NCBI RefSeq assembly: GCF_003634695.1
Contig: NZ_RBWV01000010.1
Location: forward strand, 496,001-560,000
Length of the DNA: 64,000 nt
Origin: Motilibacter peucedani
GTDB lineage: Bacteria > Actinomycetota > Actinomycetes > Motilibacterales > Motilibacteraceae
Direction: 5' to 3'
In this document: piece by piece, positions 7,664-18,127 of the stretch
Layout: each line of letters starts with the position of its first letter
Position numbering within the stretch: the first letter of the stretch is position 1
Position numbers and translations under genes: made by a program
The notes under the pieces: generated by a model
What the model was told of the DNA's origin: nothing
Databases searched by the model: none
What the model saw: the letters and a program-made list of their open reading frames with translations, nothing else

Positions 7664-8446
7664 ATGACGAAGATCCGTACGTGGTCGGTCGGCACCGCGG
7701 TCGCCGCGCTCGCCGTCCTCGCCCTGGGCTGGGTGCTGGTCGTCTCGCCCCAGCGCTCGTCGGCCGCCTCGCTGCGCGAGGACACGGCCACGGCCAAGGC
7801 CCTCAACGACGCCAACGCAGCCAAGGTGGAGGAGCAGAAGGCGCTCGTCGCCGGTGCCGCCGCCGCCCAGGCCGAGACCGACCGGGTCCACCAGCGCATC
7901 CCGGTCGGCGACGCGAAGGTCTCCGAGCTCGTCCGCTCGCTGACCGCCCTCGCGAAGTCCACCCACGTCACGCTGCTGGCCGTCACGCCCCAGCCGCTGG
8001 CGCCGCTGTCCCCGTCCACGGGGAGCGCCTCGGGCCTCACCGGAGCCGCTGCAGCCGGAGCCGCGGCTGCCGCCGGTGCCGCCGGCGCTGGCGCCCCTGC
8101 CGCTGCCGCGGCTGCTGCGGCTGCTGGTGCGGCCGCCTCGAGCGCCGCGACCGCAGGGCTATCGCAGATGACCGTCACGGTCAACGCGACCGGCGACTAC
8201 TTCGCCGTGCAGAGCTTCGTCGACGGGCTCGAGACGCTCGACCGCGTCTTCCTCGTCACCGGCACCACCCTGGCGCCGACCACGGCGGACGCCGGCTCGG
8301 TCACCCTGACGCTGAGCGGGCGGGTCTTCGCCCTCGACGCCACCGGCACCTCCGCGACCCCCTCGGCCGCGACCGCCGCCGCAGCCGCGGCGCTCGCCGC
8401 GGTCGGCGGCGCCACCACCACCGCCACCACGGGAGCCACCCGATGA
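7664..8446 (+). CDS. pilO: Type IV pilus assembly protein PilO
   Basis: 260 residues. One N-terminal transmembrane helix (VAALAVLALGWVLVVSP), a short coiled coil and a PilO-type ferredoxin-like domain (TVNATGDYFAVQSFVDGLE) that dimerises with PilN. A long Ala/Gly-rich tract (about residues 125-165, coded by mixed GCN codons) separates the coiled coil from the domain and is unusual in length. It starts one base after the pilN stop. Confidence 0.9.
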   Translation: MTKIRTWSVGTAVAALAVLALGWVLVVSPQRSSAASLREDTATAKALNDANAAKVEEQKALVAGAAAAQAETDRVHQRIPVGDAKVSELVRSLTALAKSTHVTLLAVTPQPLAPLSPSTGSASGLTGAAAAGAAAAAGAAGAGAPAAAAAAAAAGAAASSAATAGLSQMTVTVNATGDYFAVQSFVDGLETLDRVFLVTGTTLAPTTADAGSVTLTLSGRVFALDATGTSATPSAATAAAAAALAAVGGATTTATTGATR

Positions 8447-9102
8447 GCAGCGCCACCCGCCCCAGCCCGAGGTTCCTCGCGGTCGCCGCCGGCTCCACCG
8501 TCCTGGCGCTCGCGGTCGGCGGCTACGCCCTGACGCAGGTCGGCGGCGCGCCGGAGGCCTCGGCGGCCGTCGCACTGCCCAGCTCGCTCACCGGCGGCGC
8601 CGGGGCAGCGACCGCCAGCCCGAGCGCGACGCCGTCGCTGGCCGTGGTCACGCACCGCGCGCGCAACCCGTTCGCGCCGCTCGTCAAGGCCGACCCGTCG
8701 GCCTCCGCGACGCCGACCGGCGTCGCCACGCCGAGCGCCACGCCCTCCCCGGCCGCACCTGCCGCCGGCACGGGCAGCACTGGCGGCACGGGCGGCACGG
8801 CCGGCACGGACGGCACGGGCGGCACGTCGCCCGGCGCGGCACCGTCCGCCTCGCCGTCGGCGAGCCCGAGCGCCCCGGCGACGGTCGTCGTCACGCTGAT
8901 GTCGGTCAAGCCCGACGACTCGAGCGCCGTCTTCTCCGTCGGCGGCACGCGCAGCACCGTGGCGCCGGGCGCGGTCTTCGCCGGCGACTACACGCTGGTC
9001 CGCCTCGAGGGCGGCAGCTGCGGCACGGTGCAGCACGCCAAGGCGTTCTTCGACATCTGCGCCGGCAGCTCGGTGACGGTGCCGGTGGCCGCCGGGTCCT
9101 AG
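8443..9102 (+). CDS. PilP-position pilus protein with RNPF motif
   Basis: 219 residues. An N-terminal signal-anchor ([20 protein letters not shown]), the motif RARNPFAPL at about residues 73-81, a low-complexity linker with repeated Gly-Thr-Gly and Ala-Ser-Pro (GGCACG hexamer repeats in the DNA near 8767-8828), and a small beta domain at the end with two Cys ([15 protein letters not shown]). RNPF-type motifs followed by a small beta domain also occur in PilP, which links PilNO to the outer-membrane secretin. No pilQ follows, as expected in a cell with one membrane. The overlap with pilO shows it belongs to the platform operon. The PilP comparison rests on position and motif. Confidence 0.7.
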   Translation: MSSATRPSPRFLAVAAGSTVLALAVGGYALTQVGGAPEASAAVALPSSLTGGAGAATASPSATPSLAVVTHRARNPFAPLVKADPSASATPTGVATPSATPSPAAPAAGTGSTGGTGGTAGTDGTGGTSPGAAPSASPSASPSAPATVVVTLMSVKPDDSSAVFSVGGTRSTVAPGAVFAGDYTLVRLEGGSCGTVQHAKAFFDICAGSSVTVPVAAGS

Positions 9103-9127
9103 ACCCGGCTGTGGGAGGATCCACCGT

Positions 9128-10305
9128 GTGCTGCGCTGGATCACCGCCGGAGAGTCGCACGGCCCTGCCCTGACCGCCGTGCTCGAGGGCCTGCCCGCAG
9201 GCGTCGAGGTGACCACGGGCGACCTGGCGGCCGACCTCGCCCGCCGCCGCCTCGGCTACGGCCGCGGGGCGCGGATGAGCTTCGAGCAGGACGACGTCCA
9301 GCTGCTCGGAGGGGTCCGCCACGGGCTCACCCAGGGCGGCCCCGTCGCGGTCCAGGTCGGCAACACCGAGTGGCCCAAGTGGCAGCAGGTGATGTCGGCA
9401 GACCCGGTCGACGCCGACGTGCTCGCGGGGCTCGCGCGCAACGCACCCCTGACCCGCCCGCGACCCGGCCACGCCGACCTGGTCGGCATGCAGAAGTACG
9501 CGTTCGACGACGCCCGCCCGATCCTCGAGCGCGCCTCGGCGCGCGAGACCGCCGCGCGCGTCGCGCTCGGCACAGTCGCCCGCGCCTTCCTGCGCCAGGC
9601 CCTCGGCGCCGAGGTCCTCAGCCACGTCGTACGCATCGGTGCCGCCACCGCGCCCGAGGGCTCGGTCCCCGGGCCGGGCGACCTGGCCGCGATCGACGCC
9701 GACCCCGTGCGCGCGTTCTCGCCGGAGGCCAGCGCGGCGATGGTCGAGCAGATCGACCAGGCCCACAAGGACGGCGACACCCTCGGCGGGGTCGTCGAGG
9801 TCGTCGTCCACGGCCTGCCGCCGGGCCTCGGCAGCCACGTGCACTGGGACCGGCGCATCGACGCCCGGCTGGCCGCCGCCCTCATGGGCATCCAGGCGAT
9901 CAAGGGCGTCGAGGTGGGCGACGGGTTCCTCACCGCGGCGACGCCGGGCTCGCTGGCCCACGACGAGATCGAGCACGGTCCCGACGGGCGCGTGCGCCGG
10001 CGCACCGGCCACTCGGGCGGCACCGAGGGCGGCATGACCACGGGCGAGGTGCTCCGCGTGCGTGCGGCGATGAAGCCGATCTCGACCGTGCCGCGCGCCC
10101 TGGCCACGATCGACACCGCGACCGGCGAGCCCACCCGGGCCCACCACCAGCGCAGCGACGTCTGCGCCGTGCCGGCAGCCGGTGTGGTCGCCGAGGCGAT
10201 GGTGGCGCTCGTGCTCGCCGACGCCGCGCTCGAGAAGTTCGGCGGTGACTCGCTGGGCGAGACCCGTCGCAATGCCACTGCCTACCTCGAGACCCTCCGC
10301 GTCAA

Positions 10306-10309
<4 letters not shown>
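9128..10309 (+). CDS. aroC: Chorismate synthase
   Basis: 393 residues, full length for the family. It converts EPSP to chorismate using reduced FMN, the last step of the shikimate pathway. Signatures: [14 protein letters not shown] at the N-terminus, [18 protein letters not shown], and the C-terminal [17 protein letters not shown]. The GTG at 9128 has GGGAGG at 9113-9118. TAGACC at 9100-9105 could be a -10 box giving aroC its own start of transcription, although the pilus operon ends only 25 bases upstream. Confidence 0.97.
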
Positions 10310-12331
<2,022 letters not shown>

Positions 12332-12358
12332 CCGCGCGCAGCGCTCTCCTCGACTGGC

Positions 12359-14719
12359 TCAGCGGGTGGTGACCGCGTCGATCCCGACGACGGTGCCGGC
12401 GGAGCGGCGGTCCTTGGCAGCGAGCGCCGTCAGCGACACGGCGTGGGCACCGCTCTTCGTCGCCTTGGACCACACCAGACCACAACCGCTCCAGCCGCGG
12501 TAGAGGTCGACGACCGCTACCTGCTTGCGGTCGAGGGCGATGCGTACGGTGCCGCCGCGCGGGCTGCGGCACGCGTACACCGCGACGTTCGTGCCGACCA
12601 CGGTCGTCGCGAGCGACGCCTTGCCCGAGGTCACCAGGAACGACTTGCCGACGGCGTCGGAGGCAGTGCGGGAGCGCCAGGCCTTCGACGCCCGGCCGGC
12701 CGAGAGGGCCGGCGTGCCGGCGTCGGCGGTGGTCGCCGCGCGAAGCGTGGCGGTGACCGGAGCCGCGACGTTGCCGGCCGGGTCCGAGCCGCCGGTGGCG
12801 GTCAGCACGTAGCTCTGCCCCGTCACCCACGGCTTGGCGGGGGTGAACGTCCAGCTGCTCGTGCCCGAGCCGCCCACGGTGCCGGCGACCGCGCGCCCGG
12901 CCGCGGTCACCGTGACACTGGCCTTCACCACCGGCTCGGTGAACGAGACGGCGAGGGGCGCGGTCTGCGCGAATCCTGCCGTGGTGGCGACGACCGCCTT
13001 GGGCACCGAGACGTCGCGGTAGACCGGCTCGCCGAGCGACCACGGGTAGGCGCCGCCGCCCTCGTCGAGCGCCCGGACCCGCCAGCTGTAGCTGCCGTCC
13101 GCCAGCGACGACACGTCGATCGACGCGCGGCTCGTCGTCAGCGGCTCACCGGGCAGCCCGACGCGGTCGACGGTGGTGTCGACGGCCGGCTTCGACCAGT
13201 CCGGGCCGGCGGTGCCGTTGAGCGCGACCTGCACCTGGTAGGCCTTCGCCTCGCTGTCGGTCGCCGGCACCACCGCGTCGGCAGCGCGGCTGTCGGACTG
13301 CGTGCGCCAGTGCAGCGTCCACTGCGCGGGAGTCGCGTCGAGCGACTGCGCCTTCACCGGCGAGGTCGCCCGCTTGACGAACGACATCGGCGTGACCTGG
13401 CCGCAGATGCGCCAGCCGCAGGCCTGCACGCCCCAGTAGAGGCGCGGCGCGTCGGCGAGCGAGCCGTAGGGCGACAGGCTGGTGCCGTTGGTCTCCCACA
13501 CGTGGTCGGCCGAGCGCAGGTCACGGGTGCGCGAGACGTAGACGCGGTACTTCGCGGCACCGTCGACCGGCGCCCACGAGAAGTACGGCGTGGCCGTCAG
13601 GCTGCCGGAGGCGCCGAGCGGCGACACGCCGGCCCCGGTCACGCTCGCGGTCACGACCTCGTCGGCCGGCGTGGGCTGGACGAAGAACGAGCCGACTGCC
13701 GACCAGGAGCCGCACTCGGGCGTCGGTGCGTACTTCGGCACCGACGACGGGATCGGCATCGTCACCTTGCCCTGCGAGTCGCGCGTGCCGCCCGCACCGT
13801 TCCAGACGCCCGTGCACGACAGGGCCGCAGGGTCGAACGGCGAGGCGGTGGTGTCGGGGGAGCCGTTGCGACCGCGTACGCGCCAGTACCACGGCAGCGG
13901 GGTGCCGGTGCCGAGGTCGACCAGGGGGAAGAACTTGTGGGCGGCCATCGGGCTCGTGGCGTTGGCCTTGTCGACCGCGGCCCGGCGGCAGGTGAGGTAG
14001 GCCGGGCTCGTCACGCCTGCGGCGTCGGTGACCTGCGCGTCACAGGCGTCGTAGTCCTTGCGCAGGGTCTCGAGCCTGGGGTCCTCGCCCGCAGAGGCGA
14101 ACGTGCAGTTCCCTTCGTCACCGGGCAGGCGCTCGGTGCCGGCGGCCGCGCCGTAGGGCGAGAGCACGGTGTGCTGGGTGTAGCAGGTCCAGCGCCGGTC
14201 GTCCTCGCGGCCCTCCATGGCCGAGGGGTTCTGGTCGTAGGGCTCGCTGCTGAACTCGACCTCGTAGAACGAGGCGCCCGGCAGCGGGTCCCACGCCACG
14301 GTGGGCGTGTCGGCCGCCTGCAGCACGCGGGTGCCGCTGGGGGCGGAGTCCCAGCTGCGGGTGAAGGTCTCGGTGTCGCTCCACGCGCCCGGGCCGTCGG
14401 CCGTGGTCGCGCGGACGCGCCAGTCGTAGTCGCCGGCGGGCACCGTCGTCGGCACGGGCCACGCCGTGGTGGCCGCCGTGCCCGAGAGCACCTTGTCGTC
14501 GAAGTCAGGGGTGTTGGCCACCTGCACCTCGTAGCCCACCGCACCGGGGACGGCGCCCCAGGTCAGCGCGGTGTCGGTCAACCCGGTGCCGCCCGTGGCC
14601 GTCGGCACCGGCGCCGGGGCCGAGGCGGCGCCCGCGGAGGGCACCCCCACCGCCACACCGCCCACCACGGCCAGGACGGCCGAGAGCGTGACGGCGCGCA
14701 GCGCTCGCGACGTGTTCAT
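12359..14719 (-). CDS. Secreted multi-domain protein with fibronectin-III-like repeats
   Basis: 786 residues. A signal peptide (MNTSRALRAVTLSAVLAVVG to an Ala-rich cleavage region) is followed by repeated beta domains with the fn3 pattern G-YEVQVANTPDF, DYDWRVRATTADG, FYEVEFSSEPYD, YSWRVRALDEGG, and near the C-terminus an Ig-like domain of the bacterial Big_5 type (SWTFTPAKPWVTGQSYVL). Start chosen at the ATG at 14719 because it gives a clean signal peptide and has GAGGGGAG upstream; an upstream extension to 14923 is possible but lacks these. No cell-wall anchor is visible. It lies convergent to aroQ, where actinobacteria usually have pepP directly after the aro genes. Its role (adhesion or polymer binding) is a guess. 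Confidence 0.85.
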   Translation of the reverse strand: MNTSRALRAVTLSAVLAVVGGVAVGVPSAGAASAPAPVPTATGGTGLTDTALTWGAVPGAVGYEVQVANTPDFDDKVLSGTAATTAWPVPTTVPAGDYDWRVRATTADGPGAWSDTETFTRSWDSAPSGTRVLQAADTPTVAWDPLPGASFYEVEFSSEPYDQNPSAMEGREDDRRWTCYTQHTVLSPYGAAAGTERLPGDEGNCTFASAGEDPRLETLRKDYDACDAQVTDAAGVTSPAYLTCRRAAVDKANATSPMAAHKFFPLVDLGTGTPLPWYWRVRGRNGSPDTTASPFDPAALSCTGVWNGAGGTRDSQGKVTMPIPSSVPKYAPTPECGSWSAVGSFFVQPTPADEVVTASVTGAGVSPLGASGSLTATPYFSWAPVDGAAKYRVYVSRTRDLRSADHVWETNGTSLSPYGSLADAPRLYWGVQACGWRICGQVTPMSFVKRATSPVKAQSLDATPAQWTLHWRTQSDSRAADAVVPATDSEAKAYQVQVALNGTAGPDWSKPAVDTTVDRVGLPGEPLTTSRASIDVSSLADGSYSWRVRALDEGGGAYPWSLGEPVYRDVSVPKAVVATTAGFAQTAPLAVSFTEPVVKASVTVTAAGRAVAGTVGGSGTSSWTFTPAKPWVTGQSYVLTATGGSDPAGNVAAPVTATLRAATTADAGTPALSAGRASKAWRSRTASDAVGKSFLVTSGKASLATTVVGTNVAVYACRSPRGGTVRIALDRKQVAVVDLYRGWSGCGLVWSKATKSGAHAVSLTALAAKDRRSAGTVVGIDAVTTR

Positions 14720-14811
14720 GCGTACTCCCCTCGCGGGCGCCGATGCACCCGTGTCGAGAGCCCGTTCGGCCTGCCGGCGCCCCGTCGTAGCGCGCAATCG
14801 GGTGAACCCGT

Positions 14812-14978
14812 CCCGGGACGTGCGTGGTCTCGCCCTGTCCTGGCTGGCCGAGGCGTGCGTGGTCCGCTCGCGCCCAAGCCGGTGCAGACGACGCATGCTG
14901 CAACTCTGGGCGCGGGACCCCACCCGAGCGCCCGGGACGCGCGTGACTTCCTGCTGTCCTGGCCGGTGGAAGTCACGC
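14812..14978. repeat. Imperfect direct repeats and an inverted repeat in the divergent intergenic region
   Basis: The roughly 300-base gap between the secreted protein and pepP holds no gene. Two copies of a 36-base segment beginning CCCGGGACG (14812-14847 and 14931-14966) match at about 28 positions. Over the second copy lies an inverted repeat, GCGTGACTTCC (14941-14951) and GGAAGTCACGC (14968-14978), 11-base perfect arms 16 bases apart, ending 27 bases before the pepP -10 box. It could bind a regulator or form a hairpin upstream of pepP. Confidence 0.5.
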
Positions 14979-15005
14979 AGGTCTCGCGACGTGGAGGGGG
15001 CGGGC

Positions 15006-15011
15006 TAGCCT
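15006..15011 (+). promoter_or_regulatory. -10 box of a leaderless pepP transcript
   Basis: TAGCCT is followed by seven bases and then the ATG, and no Shine-Dalgarno sequence lies in that interval. This is the arrangement of leaderless actinobacterial mRNAs, where transcription starts at the start codon. Confidence 0.5.
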
Positions 15012-15018
15012 GCGACGC

Positions 15019-16113
15019 ATGCCGCCGCTGGACCGCCGCAACGCCCTGCGCGAGCTGCTCGCGAGCGCGGGGCTCGATGCCGCGCTGGTGACCTCGCACT
15101 CGAACGTCCGCTACCTCACCGGCTTCACGGGCTCGAACGGCGCCGTGCTCGTCAGCGCCGACGGGACCGACCTGCTGGCCTCCGACGGCCGCTACGTCGA
15201 GCAGGCCCGCGAGGAGGCGCCCGACGCGGAGTTCGTGCTCGACCGCGCGGTCGCCGCCGGGCTGCTGGGCCGCGCCGCCCGGGCCGGCCTCACCACGGTG
15301 GGCTTCGAGGCCCACGAGGTGAGCGTCGAGCTGCACGGCGAGCTGGTCGGGCTCGGGCCGGTGCTGCGCCCGCTGGGTCGCGCGGTCGAGGGCCTGCGCA
15401 CGACCAAGGACGACGAGGAGCTCGCGCTGCTGCGCACGGCGTGCGAGCTGACCGACGCCGCGCTCGACGAGCTGCGCGACGGCGTACGCGTCGGTGCCAC
15501 CGAGCGCGAGCTGGCCCGCCGCCTCGAGACCCGGTTCCACGAGCTGGGCGCCGACGGCGCCGCGTTCGAGACCATCGTCGCCGGCGGCCCGAACTCCGCC
15601 GTGCCGCACCACGTGCCGACCGACCGCCCGCTCGAGGCGGGCGACCTGCTCAAGGTCGACTGCGGCGCCCGCTACCGCGGCTACTGCGCCGACACGACGC
15701 GCACGTGGGTGGTGGGCGCGCCGCCCGCCGACTGGCAGCGCGAGCTGCACGCGCTGGTGGCCGCCGCCCAGCGCGCCGGGATCGCCGCGCTGCGCCCGGG
15801 GGCCGACGTCCGCGACGTCGACGCCGCCGCCCGCTCGGTGGTCGAGGCGGCCGGTCACGGCGAGCACTTCGGCCACGGGCTGGGCCACGGCGTGGGCCTC
15901 GACATCCACGAGGCGCCGCTGCTGGCGGCCACCAGCGAGGGTAGGCTGTCGCCCCGTGTTCCTGTGACCGTGGAGCCCGGGGTCTACCTGCCGGGCCGGG
16001 GCGGCGTGCGGATCGAGGACGTGCTCCTCGTGCGCGAGCGCCCGGCTGGCACCACGGACGAGGAGCCGCTGCCGCTCACGCGCACCGAGAGGGACCTCCT
16101 CTCCGTGGGCTGA
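15019..16113 (+). CDS. pepP: Xaa-Pro aminopeptidase (M24 family)
   Basis: 364 residues. Creatinase-type N-terminal domain (RYLTGFTGSNGAVLVS) followed by the pita-bread metallopeptidase domain. Metal ligands are visible: Asp in VDCGARYRGYCAD and the following DTTRTW, His in GHGLGHGVGLDIHEAP, Glu in VTVEPGVYLPG and Glu in RIEDVLLV. Removes N-terminal residues preceding proline in the cytoplasm. It precedes efp, as in most actinobacteria. The family also includes prolidase PepQ, so the substrate is not certain. Confidence 0.92.
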   Translation: MPPLDRRNALRELLASAGLDAALVTSHSNVRYLTGFTGSNGAVLVSADGTDLLASDGRYVEQAREEAPDAEFVLDRAVAAGLLGRAARAGLTTVGFEAHEVSVELHGELVGLGPVLRPLGRAVEGLRTTKDDEELALLRTACELTDAALDELRDGVRVGATERELARRLETRFHELGADGAAFETIVAGGPNSAVPHHVPTDRPLEAGDLLKVDCGARYRGYCADTTRTWVVGAPPADWQRELHALVAAAQRAGIAALRPGADVRDVDAAARSVVEAAGHGEHFGHGLGHGVGLDIHEAPLLAATSEGRLSPRVPVTVEPGVYLPGRGGVRIEDVLLVRERPAGTTDEEPLPLTRTERDLLSVG

Positions 16114-16155
16114 GCACGTCGGTCCCCCTACCTGCAGAGCGAGGCGTCAACTCCC

Positions 16156-16719
16156 GTGGCAACGTCGAACGATCTCAAGAACGGCCTGGTGCTGAACATC
16201 GACGGCCAGCTGTGGACGGTCATCGAGTTCCAGCACGTCAAGCCGGGCAAGGGCGGCGCCTTCGTTCGCAGCAAGCTCAAGAACGTGATGTCCGGCAAGG
16301 TGGTCGACCGCACGTTCAACGCGGGCGTGAAGGTCGAGACCGCGACCGTCGACAAGCGCGACATGCAGTACCTCTACAAGGACGGCGCCGACTTCGTCTT
16401 CATGGACACCGACTCCTACGAGCAGCTGCACATCCCCGCAGCCACCGTGGGCGGCTCGGCCGACTACCTGCTGGAGAACCAGGAGGCGATGGTCGCGATC
16501 CACGAGGGCACGCCGCTCTACGTCGAGCTGCCCGCCTCGGTCGAGCTCGTGATCGAGTACACCGAGCCCGGTCTGCAGGGCGACCGCTCCACCGGCGGCA
16601 CCAAGCCCGCGCGCCTCGAGACCGGCGCCGAGATCGCTGTCCCGCTGTTCATCACCTCCGGCGAGAAGGTCAAGGTGGACACGCGCGACGGGTCCTACCT
16701 GGGCCGCGTCAGCTCCTGA
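16156..16719 (+). CDS. efp: Translation elongation factor P
   Basis: 187 residues. Rescues ribosomes stalled at polyproline stretches. Three-domain EF-P with KOW-like N-terminus ([20 protein letters not shown]), the loop [14 protein letters not shown] whose tip carries the Lys in the actinobacterial position, and the C-terminal signature [21 protein letters not shown] start. Confidence 0.97.
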   Translation: MATSNDLKNGLVLNIDGQLWTVIEFQHVKPGKGGAFVRSKLKNVMSGKVVDRTFNAGVKVETATVDKRDMQYLYKDGADFVFMDTDSYEQLHIPAATVGGSADYLLENQEAMVAIHEGTPLYVELPASVELVIEYTEPGLQGDRSTGGTKPARLETGAEIAVPLFITSGEKVKVDTRDGSYLGRVSS

Positions 16720-16729
16720 GGCTCCGGCG

Positions 16730-17137
16730 ATGTCCGCCCGCCACAAGGCCCGCAAGCGGGCGCTCGACGTGCTCTACGAGTCCGAGGCCCGCTCGCGCGA
16801 CCCGCTCACCACGCTGACCGAGCGCCGGGCGCGCAACACCGACCTCGGGCCCGAGGACGAGGACTACGCGGTCGAGCTCGTACGCGGCGTCGTGGGCGCC
16901 CGCGACCGCATCGACGCGCTGCTCGGGGAGCACGCGGTCGGCTGGGAGCTCGACCGCATGCCCGCGGTCGACCGCGCCATCCTGCGGATCGGCGCCTACG
17001 AGGTGCTCGAGCGCGACGACGTGCCCGACGAGGTCGCCCTCGCCGAGGCGGTCGCGCTCGCCGAGGAGCTCTCCACCGAGGACTCGCCGCAGTTCGTCAA
17101 CGGGCTGCTCGGCAAGCTCGCGCGCGTCAAGCCCTAG
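16730..17137 (+). CDS. nusB: Transcription antitermination factor NusB
   Basis: 135 residues, all-helical RNA-binding partner of NusE in rRNA antitermination. Signatures: ARHKARKRALDVLYESE, RMPAVDRAILRIGAYEVL, SPQFVNGLLGKLAR. It follows efp after ten bases and ends at a strong bidirectional terminator. Confidence 0.96.
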   Translation: MSARHKARKRALDVLYESEARSRDPLTTLTERRARNTDLGPEDEDYAVELVRGVVGARDRIDALLGEHAVGWELDRMPAVDRAILRIGAYEVLERDDVPDEVALAEAVALAEELSTEDSPQFVNGLLGKLARVKP

Positions 17138-17141
17138 CCGC

Positions 17142-17189
17142 ACGACGAGAGGCCGGCCCCCCGAGCGCGGGGGACCGGCCTCTCGTCGT
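17142..17189. terminator. Bidirectional terminator between nusB and bldD
   Basis: A 22-bp stem (17142-17163 with 17168-17189) with a single mismatch and an AGCG loop lies between the convergent stops of nusB and bldD, so it can serve both strands. Confidence 0.85.
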
Positions 17190-17198
17190 CTGCCAGGC

Positions 17199-17693
17199 TC
17201 AGTCGTCGCTGACGGCGCGCCGCGCCTCCGGGTTGAGCACGCCCCAGGTGATGAGCTGCTCGGTCAGGACGCTGGGCGACTGGTCGTAGATCACCGCGAG
17301 CGTGCGCAGGTCGTCCTGGCGGATCGAGAGGACGCGTCCGTTGTAGTCGCCGCGCTGGCTCTGGATCGTCGCCGCGTAGCGCGCGAGCGGGCCGGCCTTC
17401 TCGGCCGGCACCGACCCGAGGCGCTCGAGGTCGATGACCAGCCGGGGCGGGGGCTCCGCGGCGCCGCCGGGCGCGCTCTCGGGCAGCAGCTCGCTGACCG
17501 GCACGCTGTAGAAGTCGGCCAGCTCGGCGAGCCGCTGGACGGTGACCGCCCGGTCGCCGCGCTCGTACGAGCCCACGACGACCGCCTTCCAGCGCCCGTC
17601 GCTCTTCTCCTCCACCCCGTGCAGCGACAGCCCCTGCTGAGTGCGGATCGCCCTCAGCCGTGCACCCAGTGCACGCCCGTAGTCACTCGCCAT
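17199..17693 (-). CDS. bldD: Developmental regulator BldD
   Basis: 164 residues. N-terminal XRE helix-turn-helix (about residues 1-75, LRAIRTQQGLSLHGVEEKS) and the C-terminal BldD domain with the c-di-GMP signature RGD-x8-RQDD (RGDYNGRVLSIRQDD), which binds a c-di-GMP tetramer and so controls DNA binding in Streptomyces. Start ATG at 17693 gives the standard BldD N-terminus; the frame extends upstream without support. A BldD box covers its promoter, so autoregulation is likely. BldD keeps development genes off during vegetative growth; here sigma-28 and pilus genes nearby are plausible targets, by inference. Confidence 0.96.
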   Translation of the reverse strand: MASDYGRALGARLRAIRTQQGLSLHGVEEKSDGRWKAVVVGSYERGDRAVTVQRLAELADFYSVPVSELLPESAPGGAAEPPPRLVIDLERLGSVPAEKAGPLARYAATIQSQRGDYNGRVLSIRQDDLRTLAVIYDQSPSVLTEQLITWGVLNPEARRAVSDD

Positions 17694-17748
17694 GGAATCG
17701 TCCCTCCGTCTGCCTCGACGGCGCCTGCCCTGCCCGTCACCCTCAGTG

Positions 17749-17777
17749 ACGTTACGGAGCGTGAGTATGGCGGTCAA
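17749..17777 (-). promoter_or_regulatory. bldD promoter with BldD-box operator
   Basis: On the minus strand, -35 TTGACC (17777-17772), a 17-base spacer and -10 TAACGT (17754-17749). Positions 17752-17764 read TTAC-GGAGC-GTGA on the plus strand, an exact fit to the BldD palindrome TNAC-N5-GTNA, overlapping the -10 box and spacer. The site lies about 60 bases upstream of the bldD start. Binding here should block transcription, giving negative autoregulation. Confidence 0.75.
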
Positions 17778-17803
17778 GCGGAACCCGACACGTTACCCCT
17801 GAA

Positions 17804-17836
17804 CGGGTCATCGCACGTACCGAGAGCGACGACCCG
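17804..17836. repeat. Inverted repeat in the bldD-pyrR gap
   Basis: CGGGTCATCGC (17804-17814) and GCGACGACCCG (17826-17836) form 11-base arms with one mismatch around an 11-base spacer. The rest of the roughly 290 bases between the bldD promoter and the pyrR promoter shows no gene. The function is unknown. Confidence 0.35.
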
Positions 17837-18066
17837 GTACCGGAGCTGCGCGCAGGATGTCGCGTTTGCCCACGTCACGGTGGGTCTGCGGACTCCGGTG
17901 CCGACGAGCTCCGGGTCCTGCACAGCCCGCGACGGCGGACCAGGGACGGGTACGCGGCGGCCGCGCACCGGACCAGGCCGACCTGCCCCGGTGGTTACGG
18001 AAGGCAGCCGCCCGGCGACGGCAGGCCACCCCGCCGCCGGCCGCCGGACGCCGGGCACCCACCTGG

Positions 18067-18072
18067 TAGCGT
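18067..18072 (+). promoter_or_regulatory. Likely -10 box of the pyr operon
   Basis: TAGCGT fits the actinobacterial TANNNT -10 hexamer. No clear -35 is seen. The predicted start point near 18079 would place the PyrR-binding loop at the 5' end of the transcript. Confidence 0.4.
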
Positions 18073-18088
18073 GCGTCCCGCAAGACGT

Positions 18089-18123
18089 CCTTTAAGACCC
18101 GTCCAGCGAGGCGGGGAAGGGGG
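18089..18123 (+). promoter_or_regulatory. PyrR-binding RNA loop over the pyrR ribosome binding site
   Basis: CCTTTAAGACCCG leads into TCCAGCGAGG and CGGGGAAGG. The lower stem is CCTT with AAGG, the upper stem CCCG (18098-18101) with CGGG (18112-18115), and the tip carries the conserved CCAGCGAGG loop recognised by PyrR. The purine-rich 3' side (18112-18123) is also the Shine-Dalgarno sequence of pyrR, five bases before its GTG. PyrR bound to UMP should therefore block translation, as shown for mycobacterial pyr operons, and not act through a classical terminator; none is seen between loop and gene. Confidence 0.8.
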
Positions 18124-18127
18124 TCAC

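Noticed and set aside
8040-8155. Ala-rich GCN tract in pilO as a repeat expansion
   Set aside because: Codons are mixed, so it is not a DNA-level repeat; treated as a protein linker.
8767-8828. Tandem GGCACG hexamers as a regulatory repeat
   Set aside because: They encode the Gly-Thr linker of the PilP-position protein in frame and vary at the codon level; simple low complexity.
17142-17189. 6C-type small RNA (C-rich double hairpin)
   Set aside because: A single long stem between convergent genes; the C run is in the stem, not in paired loops, so a terminator explains it.
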